Below are positions 8,683-16,924 of a stretch of 64,000 bases of DNA, piece by piece. The DNA is taken from the NCBI RefSeq assembly GCF_029892095.1, contig NZ_JARZAE010000004.1:1612001-1676000 (forward strand). The letters are read 5' to 3'. The notes under the pieces were generated by a model. The model searched no databases, was not told where the DNA came from, and worked only from the letters and a program-made list of their open reading frames with translations. Each line of letters opens with the position of its first letter. Position 1 is the stretch's first letter. The DNA comes from Kitasatospora sp. MAP12-44 (GTDB lineage Bacteria > Actinomycetota > Actinomycetes > Streptomycetales > Streptomycetaceae). The position numbers and the translations under genes were made by a program.

Positions 8683-9702
8683 GTGCGCGAAGAGATCAAC
8701 GCAGGCGAGTTAGCGCTGCTGCGGGTGCTCATCGACGCGAGAGAACCATTGACCAACGAAGTAATCGCCGATCTTCTCAGTGTTTCCGGCGAGCAGGCGG
8801 CCGTACTGGCCGCGCATCTGCTGGCCGCCGGACTTGCCAAGGAGCACGGGCCGGCTGGGGCACTGGCCGCCGGCTCGCCGGACCTGCTGCTGACCCGGCT
8901 GATCGAGACGCACCAGCACCACCTGGTAGGCCAGTTACGGTTCGAGGAGTCGCTGTCGGCCGCGCTGGAGGTGCTCGGTGCGCGCGTTGCCTCCGGTCGG
9001 CCGGGCGGCGACGCGCCGTCCCACTGGCGGCTGCTGCGCGGGCAGCAGGAGATCACCGGCGCGCTGGAGGAGGCCGTCCACCGGGCCCGCCGGGAGATCC
9101 TCAGCCTGCACCCGGGCCTGCCGATGTCACCGGCCGAGCTGGCCGGCTGCCGACTGCGCCAACAGGGCGCGGTGGAACGGGGCGTGGCACTGCGCTCGGT
9201 GCATCTCACCGCGATGATGCGGGTGCCGCACGGTCGGCCCCACCTGCGAGGTCTGGTCGACTCGGGGATCGGGGTGCGGATCGCACCGGTCCTCCCGTTC
9301 CGGCTCCTCGTGGTCGACGACGCACTCGCCTACACCTCCTCGGCGGACCTCAACGGCGAGCCCACGGCGCTCGAACTGCGCGGCAGCGAGCTGGTGTTGC
9401 TACTGCGCGAGATGTTCGCGTTCTGCTGGCGGGACGCCCAGCCGATGGAGTCGCAGCAGGCCACCGCTGTCGAGCGGTTCCTCTCCGAACGCGAGCTGAC
9501 CATCGTCCGGATGCTCTCCGAAGGACGCACGGACATCGCCATCGCTCGCTCGCTGGGTGTCTCCGAGCGGACCTTCCGGCGGCTGATCGTCCAGGTGATG
9601 GAGCAACTCGGCGCCCAGAGCAGGTTCCAGGCGGGCGTACGGGCGGCCGAGCTCGGCCTGGTGCCGTCACCGCACCCGAGCGTCCAAGCCCTGGTGAGCT
9701 GA
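8683..9702 (+). CDS. LuxR-type HTH regulator with TrmB-like N-terminus (two TTA codons)
   Basis: 339 residues. GTG 8683 is fixed by GAGGAGG at 8671-8677. The N-terminal winged helix (ELALLRVLIDAREPLTNEVIADLL) is followed by a PLD/TrmB-like sensor segment and, at the C-terminus, a LuxR HTH (LSERELTIVRMLSEGRTDIA ... SERTFRRLIVQVMEQLGA). Two Leu codons are TTA (8710-8712 and 8935-8937), so translation should depend on the bldA tRNA, a mark of late-growth and antibiotic regulators. It lies 248 bp upstream of the mtnA-apt operon, whose second gene also has TTA codons, and is the best candidate pathway regulator of that locus. Confidence 0.85.
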   Translation: MREEINAGELALLRVLIDAREPLTNEVIADLLSVSGEQAAVLAAHLLAAGLAKEHGPAGALAAGSPDLLLTRLIETHQHHLVGQLRFEESLSAALEVLGARVASGRPGGDAPSHWRLLRGQQEITGALEEAVHRARREILSLHPGLPMSPAELAGCRLRQQGAVERGVALRSVHLTAMMRVPHGRPHLRGLVDSGIGVRIAPVLPFRLLVVDDALAYTSSADLNGEPTALELRGSELVLLLREMFAFCWRDAQPMESQQATAVERFLSERELTIVRMLSEGRTDIAIARSLGVSERTFRRLIVQVMEQLGAQSRFQAGVRAAELGLVPSPHPSVQALVS

Positions 9703-9723
9703 GCGACGGCTGGCCTACCGATT

Positions 9724-9745
9724 CAGCACTACGTAGAACGTGCTG
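9724..9745 (+). terminator. Small hairpin after the LuxR-type gene
   Basis: CAGCAC (9724-9729) and GTGCTG (9740-9745) form a 6-bp stem with a 10-nt loop 22 bp after the stop codon. It is weak and lacks a T-tract, so it may be a terminator or chance. Confidence 0.3.
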
Positions 9746-9950
9746 CCGCAATTGCCCAGCACCTCGGGGACAACAGAAAGCATTCTCAGCGGGTGGGCTG
9801 CAACGGTCATGCTGGCCGCAGGGCGCCGTGGCCGCTTCTGGACAGCCGCAGGCACCGGTTGGCGGTTGAATTCGGGGCCATGGCGATGGTTGGCTCATTG
9901 ATCGAGAACGGTCGGGGGGAAACGCTCAAACACTCTCTGCGGGGGACTCG

Positions 9951-11531
9951 TTGAGGTATTCCATTTCCTGGGACGACGGCGAGATCCACGCCGTGGACCA
10001 GCGCCTGCTGCCGCGCCGCGAGCAGCTGATCAAAATCACCACGGTGGACGGCGTGATCGACGCCATCCGCACCCTCGCGGTCCGCGGTGCCCCGGCCATC
10101 GGAATTGCCGGGGCGTTCGGCGTGGCGCTCTCCGCCCGCCGCCACCGCGACCTCCTGGGCGGCTGGGACGAGCACGCGCTGGCGGCCGTGCGCCGCGACG
10201 CCGCCCGGATCGCCGCGACCCGGCCGACCGCCGTCAACCTCTCCTGGGCGGTGGCCAAGGTCGTCGGCAGGCTGCCCGACGGGCCCGAGGCGGCGCTGGC
10301 CGAGGCGCGGTCGATCCTGGCGGCCGACGCGCTGGCCAACATCGCCGCGGCCACCCGCGCCGCCGATCTGGTGGCGGCGCGCGGCCCGGACCGGCCGCTG
10401 CGCGTCCTGACGCACTGCAACACCGGCCGCTTCGCCACCGCAGCCGGCGGCACCGCGCTCGGCGCCATCATCGAACTCGCCGCCCGCGGCCGGGTGGAGC
10501 AGGTGCTGGTGGGCGAGACCAGGCCGCTGCTGCAGGGATCGCGGCTGACCGCCAAGGAGTTGGCGGACGCCGGGATCCCGTACCGGATCTGCGTGGACTC
10601 GGCGGCGGCCGCCGCGATGGCGGGCGGGCTGGTCGACGTCGTGCTGGTGGGCGCCGACCGGATCGCGCGCAGCGGCGACGTCGCCAACAAGATCGGCACC
10701 TACGCCCTGGCCATCGCGGCGGCCCGCCACCGGATCCCGTTCGTGGTGGTCGCCACCGAGTCCACCGTCGACGAGCAACTCGCCGACGGCAGCGGCATCG
10801 TGGTGGAGGAGCGCGGCGCCGAGGAGGTCACCTCGGTGGCGGGCACGGCGGTGGCGCCCGAGGGGGCGGCCGTCTACAACCCCGCCTTCGACGTCACCCC
10901 GGCCGAGCTGATCACCGCCGTGGTCACCGACCGGCGGGTGCTGGGCCCGGTCCGGGCGGTCTTGCCGGGACAGGGTCCAGGAGCCGTCCGGGCCGAGGAG
11001 CCGGACGCGCTGGCGGAGCGGATCGCCGCGCACACCCGGCTGGTGGAGGACTTCCCGATCCCCGGCGTGGGCTTCCTGGACCTCGCGCCGGTGTACACCC
11101 AGCCCTGGCTGATGGACCGCCTGGTGGCGGCCGTACTGGCCCGGTTCGGCGGGGAGTTCGACCAGGTCGCGGGCATCGAGGCGCGCGGCTTCCTGCTGGG
11201 TACGGCGGTGGCCCGGGCGGCCGGCTGCGGCCTCGTCGCCGTCCGCAAGCCCGGCAAGCTGCCGCCGCCGGTGATCGGCGTCGACTACGCGTTGGAGTAC
11301 GGCAAGGACACCCTCGAACTGAGTGCGGACGCGCTGGGCGCCGGGGCCCGTGTCCTGGTGGTGGACGACGTGCTGGCGACCGGGGGCACCGCGGCGGCGG
11401 CGGTGCGGCTGGTCGAGCGCACGGGCGCGGCGGTGGTGGGCTGCGCGGTCGTCGCCGAGTTGGCAGAACTGGGGGGACGGCTCCGGCTGAACGTCCCCGT
11501 CTTCGCCGCACGTACCGTCCTGGGGGAATGA
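9951..11531 (+). CDS. mtnA: MtnA-Apt fusion: methylthioribose-1-phosphate isomerase + adenine phosphoribosyltransferase
   Basis: 526 residues, TTG start with GGGGGA upstream. Residues 1 to about 335 are a full MtnA: RGAPAIGIAGAFG, THCNTGRFATAAGGTALG with the catalytic Cys, and VGADRIARSGDVANKIGTY with the catalytic Asp. A short linker leads to residues about 345-526, a full adenine phosphoribosyltransferase: FPIPGVGFLDLAPV, IEARGFLLG, RKPGKLPPPV and the PRPP loop VLVVDDVLATGGT. The two halves handle the two products of MTA phosphorolysis: methylthioribose-1-P goes to methylthioribulose-1-P and adenine to AMP. It overlaps the diiron oxygenase gene by 4 bp (ATGA), tying MTA recycling to that operon. 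Confidence 0.95.
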   Translation: MRYSISWDDGEIHAVDQRLLPRREQLIKITTVDGVIDAIRTLAVRGAPAIGIAGAFGVALSARRHRDLLGGWDEHALAAVRRDAARIAATRPTAVNLSWAVAKVVGRLPDGPEAALAEARSILAADALANIAAATRAADLVAARGPDRPLRVLTHCNTGRFATAAGGTALGAIIELAARGRVEQVLVGETRPLLQGSRLTAKELADAGIPYRICVDSAAAAAMAGGLVDVVLVGADRIARSGDVANKIGTYALAIAAARHRIPFVVVATESTVDEQLADGSGIVVEERGAEEVTSVAGTAVAPEGAAVYNPAFDVTPAELITAVVTDRRVLGPVRAVLPGQGPGAVRAEEPDALAERIAAHTRLVEDFPIPGVGFLDLAPVYTQPWLMDRLVAAVLARFGGEFDQVAGIEARGFLLGTAVARAAGCGLVAVRKPGKLPPPVIGVDYALEYGKDTLELSADALGAGARVLVVDDVLATGGTAAAAVRLVERTGAAVVGCAVVAELAELGGRLRLNVPVFAARTVLGE

Positions 11532-12592
11532 GCATGTGTGGAATCGTCGGGCTCTTCGTCGGATGCACGGCGCTCTCCTACTGTCCGCGAAGGCTGCTGC
11601 TGGACGCGCGGGTGGCGGCGCCCGAACCGGGCCTGGGGCAGGAGTCGGCTCAGACCGAAGACCAGGCCCAGGCTCCCTATCGGAGTCCGTTCCGCAGCTG
11701 GGACTCCCGGGCCAGCGTGCGCAGCGCGGAGCGGCGCGAGATCGCCGACGGAGACGTCGATCTCCCCTACTTCCTACCGGAGTTGGTCCCGCTCGCCCAG
11801 CACAAGGCGGTCCAGGAGCTCCCCCCGGCGGTGTTAGACCAGGTGCTGATCCAACACCTCTACCGCTACCTGGACTTCACCACGAAGCTGGAGCAACTCG
11901 TGGTCAACCGGACGGCGCTGGGCATCGCGCAGGGCTCGGTCGGCCTGCGGCTGCCCGAGGAGATGCGCTTCGACGCCTACCGGATCTACTGCGACGAGGC
12001 CTACCACGCGCTCTTCTCGGCGGACCTGCTGCGCCAGGTCCGCCGGCGCACCGGCGTCGATCCCCTGCTGCCCGAACTACCGTACTTCCTACGGCGGTTA
12101 CAGCGGATGCAGGAGACGGCCGGGGCGGCGCACCGGCAACTGATGGAGCTGATGTTCGTCATCGTCTCCGAAACGCTGATCTCCGGCAGCCTGGCGGAAC
12201 TGCCGCAGGACAGCAACGTGGTGCCCGCCGTGCGCGAGGTGATCCGCGACCACGCGCAGGACGAGGGCCGCCACCACCGCTACTTCTCGATCTTCCTCAA
12301 GCACCTGTGGGGCCAACTGGACGGCTCCGAACGGCGCGACGCGGCGCTGATGGTGCCGCAGCTGATCCACACCTTCCTGCACCCCGACACCGCCGCCATG
12401 CAGGGCGAGTTGGGCCGCTACGGCTTCGACGCCGACACCGCCTGCCAGATCGTCGCCGAGGTGCTGCCGGACTCCGTGCTGAAGGAGTCCGCCCGCAGCG
12501 CCGCCGCGCAGACCGTCCGACTGGTCGCCACCCTGGACATGCTCGACATCCCGCAGGTGGCCGAGGAGTTCGCCGCCGCCGGCCTGCTCTGA
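11528..12592 (+). CDS. AurF-family diiron N-oxygenase
   Basis: 354 residues. All seven iron ligands of the AurF (p-aminobenzoate N-oxygenase) family can be placed: E122, E157, H160, E215, H242, E246 and H249, the last six in YRIYCDEAYH, SETLISGSL and HAQDEGRHH. Their spacing (35, 3, 58, 27, 4, 3) nearly matches AurF. The expected reaction is O2-dependent N-hydroxylation/oxidation of an amine, possibly on to nitroso or nitro. Two Leu codons are TTA (11834-11836, 12098-12100), implying bldA control. The first residues MSMCGIVGLF imitate the start of class II glutamine amidotransferases, and residues 1-70 have no counterpart in AurF. It overlaps mtnA-apt by 4 bp and is 32 bp before the SAM enzyme. 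Confidence 0.9.
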   Translation: MSMCGIVGLFVGCTALSYCPRRLLLDARVAAPEPGLGQESAQTEDQAQAPYRSPFRSWDSRASVRSAERREIADGDVDLPYFLPELVPLAQHKAVQELPPAVLDQVLIQHLYRYLDFTTKLEQLVVNRTALGIAQGSVGLRLPEEMRFDAYRIYCDEAYHALFSADLLRQVRRRTGVDPLLPELPYFLRRLQRMQETAGAAHRQLMELMFVIVSETLISGSLAELPQDSNVVPAVREVIRDHAQDEGRHHRYFSIFLKHLWGQLDGSERRDAALMVPQLIHTFLHPDTAAMQGELGRYGFDADTACQIVAEVLPDSVLKESARSAAAQTVRLVATLDMLDIPQVAEEFAAAGLL

Positions 12593-12624
12593 CGCCCCCC
12601 ACACACAGCAGAGGACCGAAGCCC

Positions 12625-13560
12625 GTGACCACTCGCCAGATCGCCGTCAGCGGACCGGCCGTCGCCATCATCGACGACGCGCTCAGCGCCTTTCCCGAGT
12701 ACCGGGCGTTCCGGCGCGCGGAGACCAGCCGCAGCGCGTACTGCGCCTGGGTGGGCTCGGGCGCGGTGGACCCGGGCCGGATCGGCCTCACCGAGGACCA
12801 GCTCAACCTCTCCACCCGGCTGCCCGTCAACGGCCGGGCCCACGTGGACCGGATCCTCGGGGAGCTGCACGCCGCCGGCCTGATCGACGCCACCGACTAC
12901 CCCGCCGAGGAGTTCGACGCCCTGTTCACCCAGGTGTCCGCAGGCTTCCGGCACCACCCGTTCACGACCTACATCTTCCCCGAGGAGGCCCGGCTGCTCT
13001 ACGCGCTGGCGCACCTCGCCGCCCCGCGCCGGACCGTCTTCCCCGGTTCCTACTACGGCTACTGGGCGGTCTGGGCGATGCCCGGGATCATCGCGGCCGG
13101 CGGCACCGCCGAGCTGATCGACATCAACCCCGAGACGATGGACCTGGCGCGGCGCAATCTGGAGGCGCTCGGCCTGTCCAAGGGCGTCGAGTACGTCACC
13201 GGGGACGCCATCGCGTACGGCCGCACCCTGCGGGACGTGGACCTGTGCGTGCTGGACGCCGAGGGCCCGAAGGACGCGGCGGACCCTGAGCTGCGCGACA
13301 AGGCCATCTACCACCCGATCATGCGGGCCACCACCCCGGCACTGCGCCCGGGCGGGCTGCTGGTCGCCCACAACATGCTCCTGGAGAACCTCACCGACAA
13401 CCCGTACTTCGCCCGCAGGATCTCGGCCAACGAGGCCCAGTACACCGCCTTCCACGAGCACTTGGCCGAGCACTACGACCGCCGCGCGGTGCTGCCCACC
13501 ACGGAGGGCACCGGCGTCTACCGAAAGGCCCGTCGGCGTGGTGGAGTTGCCGGTGACTGA
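12625..13560 (+). CDS. Class I SAM-dependent enzyme (methyltransferase fold)
   Basis: 311 residues from GTG 12625. The Rossmann SAM-binding region begins near residue 138 with VFPGSYYGYWAVWAMPG in place of the usual glycine-rich E-x-G-x-G-x-G. It continues with ELIDINPETMDLARRNLEAL (ribose-binding acidic residue), YVTGDAIAYG and LCVLDAEG. The N-terminal 130 residues are helical and unlike common O-methyltransferases. It is the third gene of the mtnA-apt/diiron operon. Because the first gene recycles MTA, I infer that this enzyme may transfer or cyclise the aminocarboxypropyl group of SAM (releasing MTA) instead of methylating. Plain methyl transfer cannot be excluded from sequence. Confidence 0.75.
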   Translation: MTTRQIAVSGPAVAIIDDALSAFPEYRAFRRAETSRSAYCAWVGSGAVDPGRIGLTEDQLNLSTRLPVNGRAHVDRILGELHAAGLIDATDYPAEEFDALFTQVSAGFRHHPFTTYIFPEEARLLYALAHLAAPRRTVFPGSYYGYWAVWAMPGIIAAGGTAELIDINPETMDLARRNLEALGLSKGVEYVTGDAIAYGRTLRDVDLCVLDAEGPKDAADPELRDKAIYHPIMRATTPALRPGGLLVAHNMLLENLTDNPYFARRISANEAQYTAFHEHLAEHYDRRAVLPTTEGTGVYRKARRRGGVAGD

Positions 13561-13583
13561 TCGTCATCATCTAGGGTGGGTGC

Positions 13584-14300
13584 GTGATTTCCACGCTTGA
13601 GAACGTCCAGGACTGGCTCGCCGCAGCCTCCGTCGCACCCGAGGTCTCGGCTCTGCGCCCCGACTACCGGGCCCTGCTCGTGGTCGCCGAGGGACTGCGG
13701 CCGGGGCCCAGCGACCAGACCAGCGAGCGGCTGCTGGCACGGGCCGAGCAGGCCGCGCGCGAGCAGCTGGCGCAGCAGCCGCTCGCGGACCACCCGCAAC
13801 TCACCGCCTGGCGCGAGGCCTTCAAGGCCGCCGGGATGAAGCCCTCGCGGACCCGGCCCAGCGTGGACGCGCTGCTGCGCCGGCTGGAGAGCGGCCTGCC
13901 ACGCGTCGACCGCCTCACCGACGTCTACAACGCCGTCTCGATCGCCCATGTGCTGCCGCTGGGCGGCGAGGACCTGGACCACTACCAGGGACCGGCCCGG
14001 CTGCTGCGGGCCACCGGCACGGAGAGCTTCGACACCACCGCCGACGGCGGCCCGGTGGTCGAGTCCCCCGAGCCCGGCGAGGTGGTCTGGGCCGACGACC
14101 TCGGGGTCACCTGCCGCCGCTGGAACTGGCGCCAGTGCACCCGCACCCGGATCACCGACTCGACCACCCGCGCACTGTTCATCCTCGACGGTCTCGGCCC
14201 GATGGACGACGAGGCCCTGCTCCGGGCCGGCGCGGACCTGGTCAGCTGGCTCACCGAGCTCGACCCGGGCGTGCGCACCACCAGCCGCCTGGTGGTCTGA
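13584..14300 (+). CDS. B3/B4 domain protein (Phe-tRNA synthetase beta editing-domain-like)
   Basis: 238 residues, GTG start. The body matches stand-alone B3/4 proteins: DYRALLVVAEGLRPGPSD near residues 28-45, the W-R-E-A-F-K-A-A-G-M-K-P-S-R-T-R-P-S core, LTDVYNAVSIAHVLPLGGEDLD, and a C-terminal half with W-N-W-R-Q-C-T-R-T-R-I-T-D-S-T-T-R. The fold is that of the editing domain of phenylalanyl-tRNA synthetase beta. Free-standing forms are thought to hydrolyse misacylated aminoacyl-tRNA. It lies 23 bp after the SAM enzyme on the same strand, so co-transcription is possible. If the locus makes an unusual amino acid, a tRNA-editing protein would be a sensible self-protection gene, but such genes are also common elsewhere. 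Confidence 0.82.
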   Translation: MISTLENVQDWLAAASVAPEVSALRPDYRALLVVAEGLRPGPSDQTSERLLARAEQAAREQLAQQPLADHPQLTAWREAFKAAGMKPSRTRPSVDALLRRLESGLPRVDRLTDVYNAVSIAHVLPLGGEDLDHYQGPARLLRATGTESFDTTADGGPVVESPEPGEVVWADDLGVTCRRWNWRQCTRTRITDSTTRALFILDGLGPMDDEALLRAGADLVSWLTELDPGVRTTSRLVV

Positions 14301-14423
14301 CCGGGCTCAGACCCCGTTCGTGCCGATCCTTATCTCCCTTAGGCGCCCTTAGGTGAACGCCGCCGCTCAGCGCGAACGCCGCCCCTGGTCCGGGCGCTGG
14401 CCCCTTCGATACGCTCACCGCCC

Positions 14424-14963
14424 ATGACGCACACGGATGAACAAGAGCGCCCGGAACCTCCCATCGCGGGCGACGAGACCTCCGCTCTTCTGGGCTCCCT
14501 GGAGCGCCAGCGCGCGACCTTGGCGTGGAAGTGCGGCGGGCTGGATGCGGCCGGCATGAGGGCAACGGTCGGCGTCTCATCGGTGACCCTGGGCGGCCTG
14601 CTCAAGCACATGGCCAACGTCGAGGACTCCCATTTCGCCCGGCTGCTGCTCGGGCGAGGCCCGGGTGCCCCCTGGGACACGGTGGACTGGGACGCCGAAC
14701 CCGACTGGGAGTGGCACTCAGCCGCCCAGGACACCCCCGAGCAGCTGATGGCACTCTGGCAGGACGCCGTGGCCCGCTCCCGCTCCGTGGTCGAGGAGGC
14801 GCTGACCCACGGCGGCCCGGAGCAGTTGGGCCGATACACGACCTCCGACGGCCAGTCACCCAACCTGCGACGCATCCTGATCGACCTGATCGAGGAGTAC
14901 GCGCGGCACATCGGCCACGCCGACCTCATCCGGGAATCGGTGGACGGCCTCGTCGGAGAGTGA
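14424..14963 (+). CDS. DinB/DUF664 (mycothiol-dependent transferase-like) protein
   Basis: 179 residues in the four-helix DinB fold. Landmarks are SLERQRATLAWKCGGLDAAGM, SSVTLGGLLKHMANVEDSHF with the first metal-binding His, the W-x-W-H region at about residues 91-94, and LIEEYARHIGHADLIRESVDG with the paired His residues. DUF664 proteins of actinobacteria are predicted metal-dependent mycothiol or bacillithiol transferases. It is separated by 123 bp from the B3/4 gene, ends before a strong terminator and is probably unrelated to the biosynthetic genes. Confidence 0.88.
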   Translation: MTHTDEQERPEPPIAGDETSALLGSLERQRATLAWKCGGLDAAGMRATVGVSSVTLGGLLKHMANVEDSHFARLLLGRGPGAPWDTVDWDAEPDWEWHSAAQDTPEQLMALWQDAVARSRSVVEEALTHGGPEQLGRYTTSDGQSPNLRRILIDLIEEYARHIGHADLIRESVDGLVGE

Positions 14964-15098
14964 TCCGCCGGGAGCCGACCACTCAGCGGGGGCGCTGCCG
15001 ATCGTCGGCGACGACCGAGAGCAGGACGTCCACCAGCCGCTCGGCGGCGTCCGGTCGGCAGCATGCCGCAGGCGGCGTCCCGGCCCGGACGAGCGGAA

Positions 15099-15127
15099 AC
15101 GGCTCGCCAGCCAAGCTGGCGAGCCGT
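15099..15127. terminator. Bidirectional terminator between convergent genes
   Basis: ACGGCTCGCCAGC (15099-15111) and GCTGGCGAGCCGT (15115-15127) form a perfect 13-bp stem with a CAA loop, placed between the convergent DinB gene and the flavin oxidase. Confidence 0.85.
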
Positions 15128-15221
15128 CATGCACGATCGAGGCCGGCGGTGTACGCCGGCACCCCGTACGAGGCGGGATCCATGGGGCAGGGGCGGATTT
15201 TTCCGGGTCCCGGGCGCGGTT

Positions 15222-16718
15222 TCAGAATATTCCGGGGCCGGGGTTGAGGATGTTATGGGGGTCGAAGCGTGTTTTCGTGTTCTGGAATTCCGTCCACACG
15301 TCGCCGTAGTGGGCGACCCAGTCGGCCTTGGTGAATTCGAGCGCTCCGATGGGGTACCGCGAGCCGCCGGCGTCGCGGGCCTTGCGGTAGAGCTCCGCGT
15401 TTCGCTGGAGCCGATCGGTGGTGAATGCCGGATCGGGTCCGGGGGTGGCGGAGTTGTCGAGGATGTCGAACAGGTACATCCACGGGGTGGAGTCCGCTCG
15501 GGGCCCCCTGAAGGCGGGGTGGTCGACGCCGGTCCGTTTCGCGGGGATGAGCAGGAGCAGGGAGCCGGGTGCGAAGTCGTGCGGGCTGAGCCCGGCGAGG
15601 ACGTCCTGCACGAACCGGTCGACCTCCGAGTCGCCGAGCCAGACGTCGAACCAGGGTTTGACCAGGTGTTCGTAGTCCAGTGCGGCGTCCAGCTGGGCGA
15701 CTTCCCGGTTGACCTGGGTGACCCAGTCCGGGTAGCTCAGGTCGATGACGGTGGCGGCGGACGGGGGCTGGCTGAGGCCGCGCAGCAGATGCTGGCCGTC
15801 GGGCGGGGAGCCGGGCGTGAAGGGCGCGCTGACGAAGAGCCGTCCCACGAAGGACGTCCCGGTCAGGGCCCAGCTGAGGTAGGCGCCGAGTGTCTCGCCG
15901 CGTTCGGTGAGGATCCTCAGGTCGCCGACGGGCACAGTGCCGACCGGGTAGGTGAACTGGTAAACCCTCATCGCGGGTTGCGCCGGCACCAGGCCGAGCC
16001 TGGCGCGCACGATGATGCCGCACTGCCCGAGGCCGCCGAGTGCGGCCTTGAAGAGGTCGACGTGCTGGCTGCCGGAGCAGACCAGAACCTCGCCCCGGCC
16101 GGTGACGATCTCCAGCTCCTGGACGTGGTCGATCTGCAGGCCGCGGGTGGACCCGGCGCCCGGGGACGCGCCGCCGACCGAGAGCGTGCCGGCGATGGTG
16201 AGGTCGGTGTAGCCGGTGAACACCGGTGGTGTGAGGCCGTGGGCGAACGCGGCCGTCATCAGCTCCGTCCACAGCACGCCGCCGTCGACGTCGGCTCCCT
16301 GCGGACCGACCCGGTGGATCTGCCTGAGCCATCGCATCTCGATGACCAGGCCGTTCTCGTTGAGCGACTGCCCGTAGGTGGTGTGGCCCTGCCCGCGCGC
16401 CGACACCTTGATGCCGCGGTCCGCGCAGAACCTGACCATCTTGGCGACGTCGTCGACGGAGCCGGGCCGCAGGACCGCACCCGGCGTGCGGGCTACGATG
16501 TGCCCCTGGTCGACGCTGTCGGCGGCCCTGCTGGCGGCATCGAGGAGGAGCTCACCGTCCAGGTGCGGCACCCGGTCGAACGGGGCCGCCGCCGCGGCGT
16601 CGGCGTCGGCGACCCAGGTCCCGGCGGCCGCACTGAAGCCGACCGCCGCGATGCCGAGCGCCGCCCCCCTGACAAGCGCGCGGCGTGACGTCCCCTGCGC
16701 GCGGGTTTCCTTCTCCAA
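15222..16718 (-). CDS. Tat-exported FAD-linked oxidase (cytokinin-dehydrogenase/BBE-like)
   Basis: 498 residues. TTG 16718 is chosen because AGGGGGGAG lies six bases upstream. The start carries a twin-arginine signal (TSRRALVRGAALGIAAVGFS) and an Ala-rich cleavage region. The FAD-binding PCMH domain follows: RPGSVDDVAKMVRFCADRGI, ARGQGHTTYGQSLNENG, and GYTDLTIAGTLSVGG. The C-terminal substrate domain ends with TRFDPHNILNPGPGIF, like plant-type cytokinin dehydrogenases. It should oxidise an amine or alcohol outside the membrane with O2 or a quinone. The substrate is unknown; N6-alkyl adenines are a family precedent, notable beside an adenine-salvage gene, but a final tailoring oxidation is equally possible. 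Confidence 0.87.
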   Translation of the reverse strand: MEKETRAQGTSRRALVRGAALGIAAVGFSAAAGTWVADADAAAAAPFDRVPHLDGELLLDAASRAADSVDQGHIVARTPGAVLRPGSVDDVAKMVRFCADRGIKVSARGQGHTTYGQSLNENGLVIEMRWLRQIHRVGPQGADVDGGVLWTELMTAAFAHGLTPPVFTGYTDLTIAGTLSVGGASPGAGSTRGLQIDHVQELEIVTGRGEVLVCSGSQHVDLFKAALGGLGQCGIIVRARLGLVPAQPAMRVYQFTYPVGTVPVGDLRILTERGETLGAYLSWALTGTSFVGRLFVSAPFTPGSPPDGQHLLRGLSQPPSAATVIDLSYPDWVTQVNREVAQLDAALDYEHLVKPWFDVWLGDSEVDRFVQDVLAGLSPHDFAPGSLLLLIPAKRTGVDHPAFRGPRADSTPWMYLFDILDNSATPGPDPAFTTDRLQRNAELYRKARDAGGSRYPIGALEFTKADWVAHYGDVWTEFQNTKTRFDPHNILNPGPGIF

Positions 16719-16924
16719 CGTTTTCTCCCCCCTGTTTTGGTCGCAAGGACGCGGCCGGCCATGTGCGGGCAGCATGCCGTGCCGAGGCTCGGGACGCCCG
16801 TGCGATGATCAAATCAGCTGGAGAGTAACACCGGAGTACGTATGAATGTTGGCCAACTGTTCGACCCTGCGGTCCCGGAAGAACGCGGGGACCGGCGCGG
16901 ACGAAATGACCGGTACAACGCTTC

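Noticed and set aside
12625..13560. Nicotianamine synthase or azetidine-2-carboxylate synthase
   Set aside because: The context (MTA salvage, LysE) invites it, but the sequence is of general class I methyltransferase type and I cannot see diagnostic residues.
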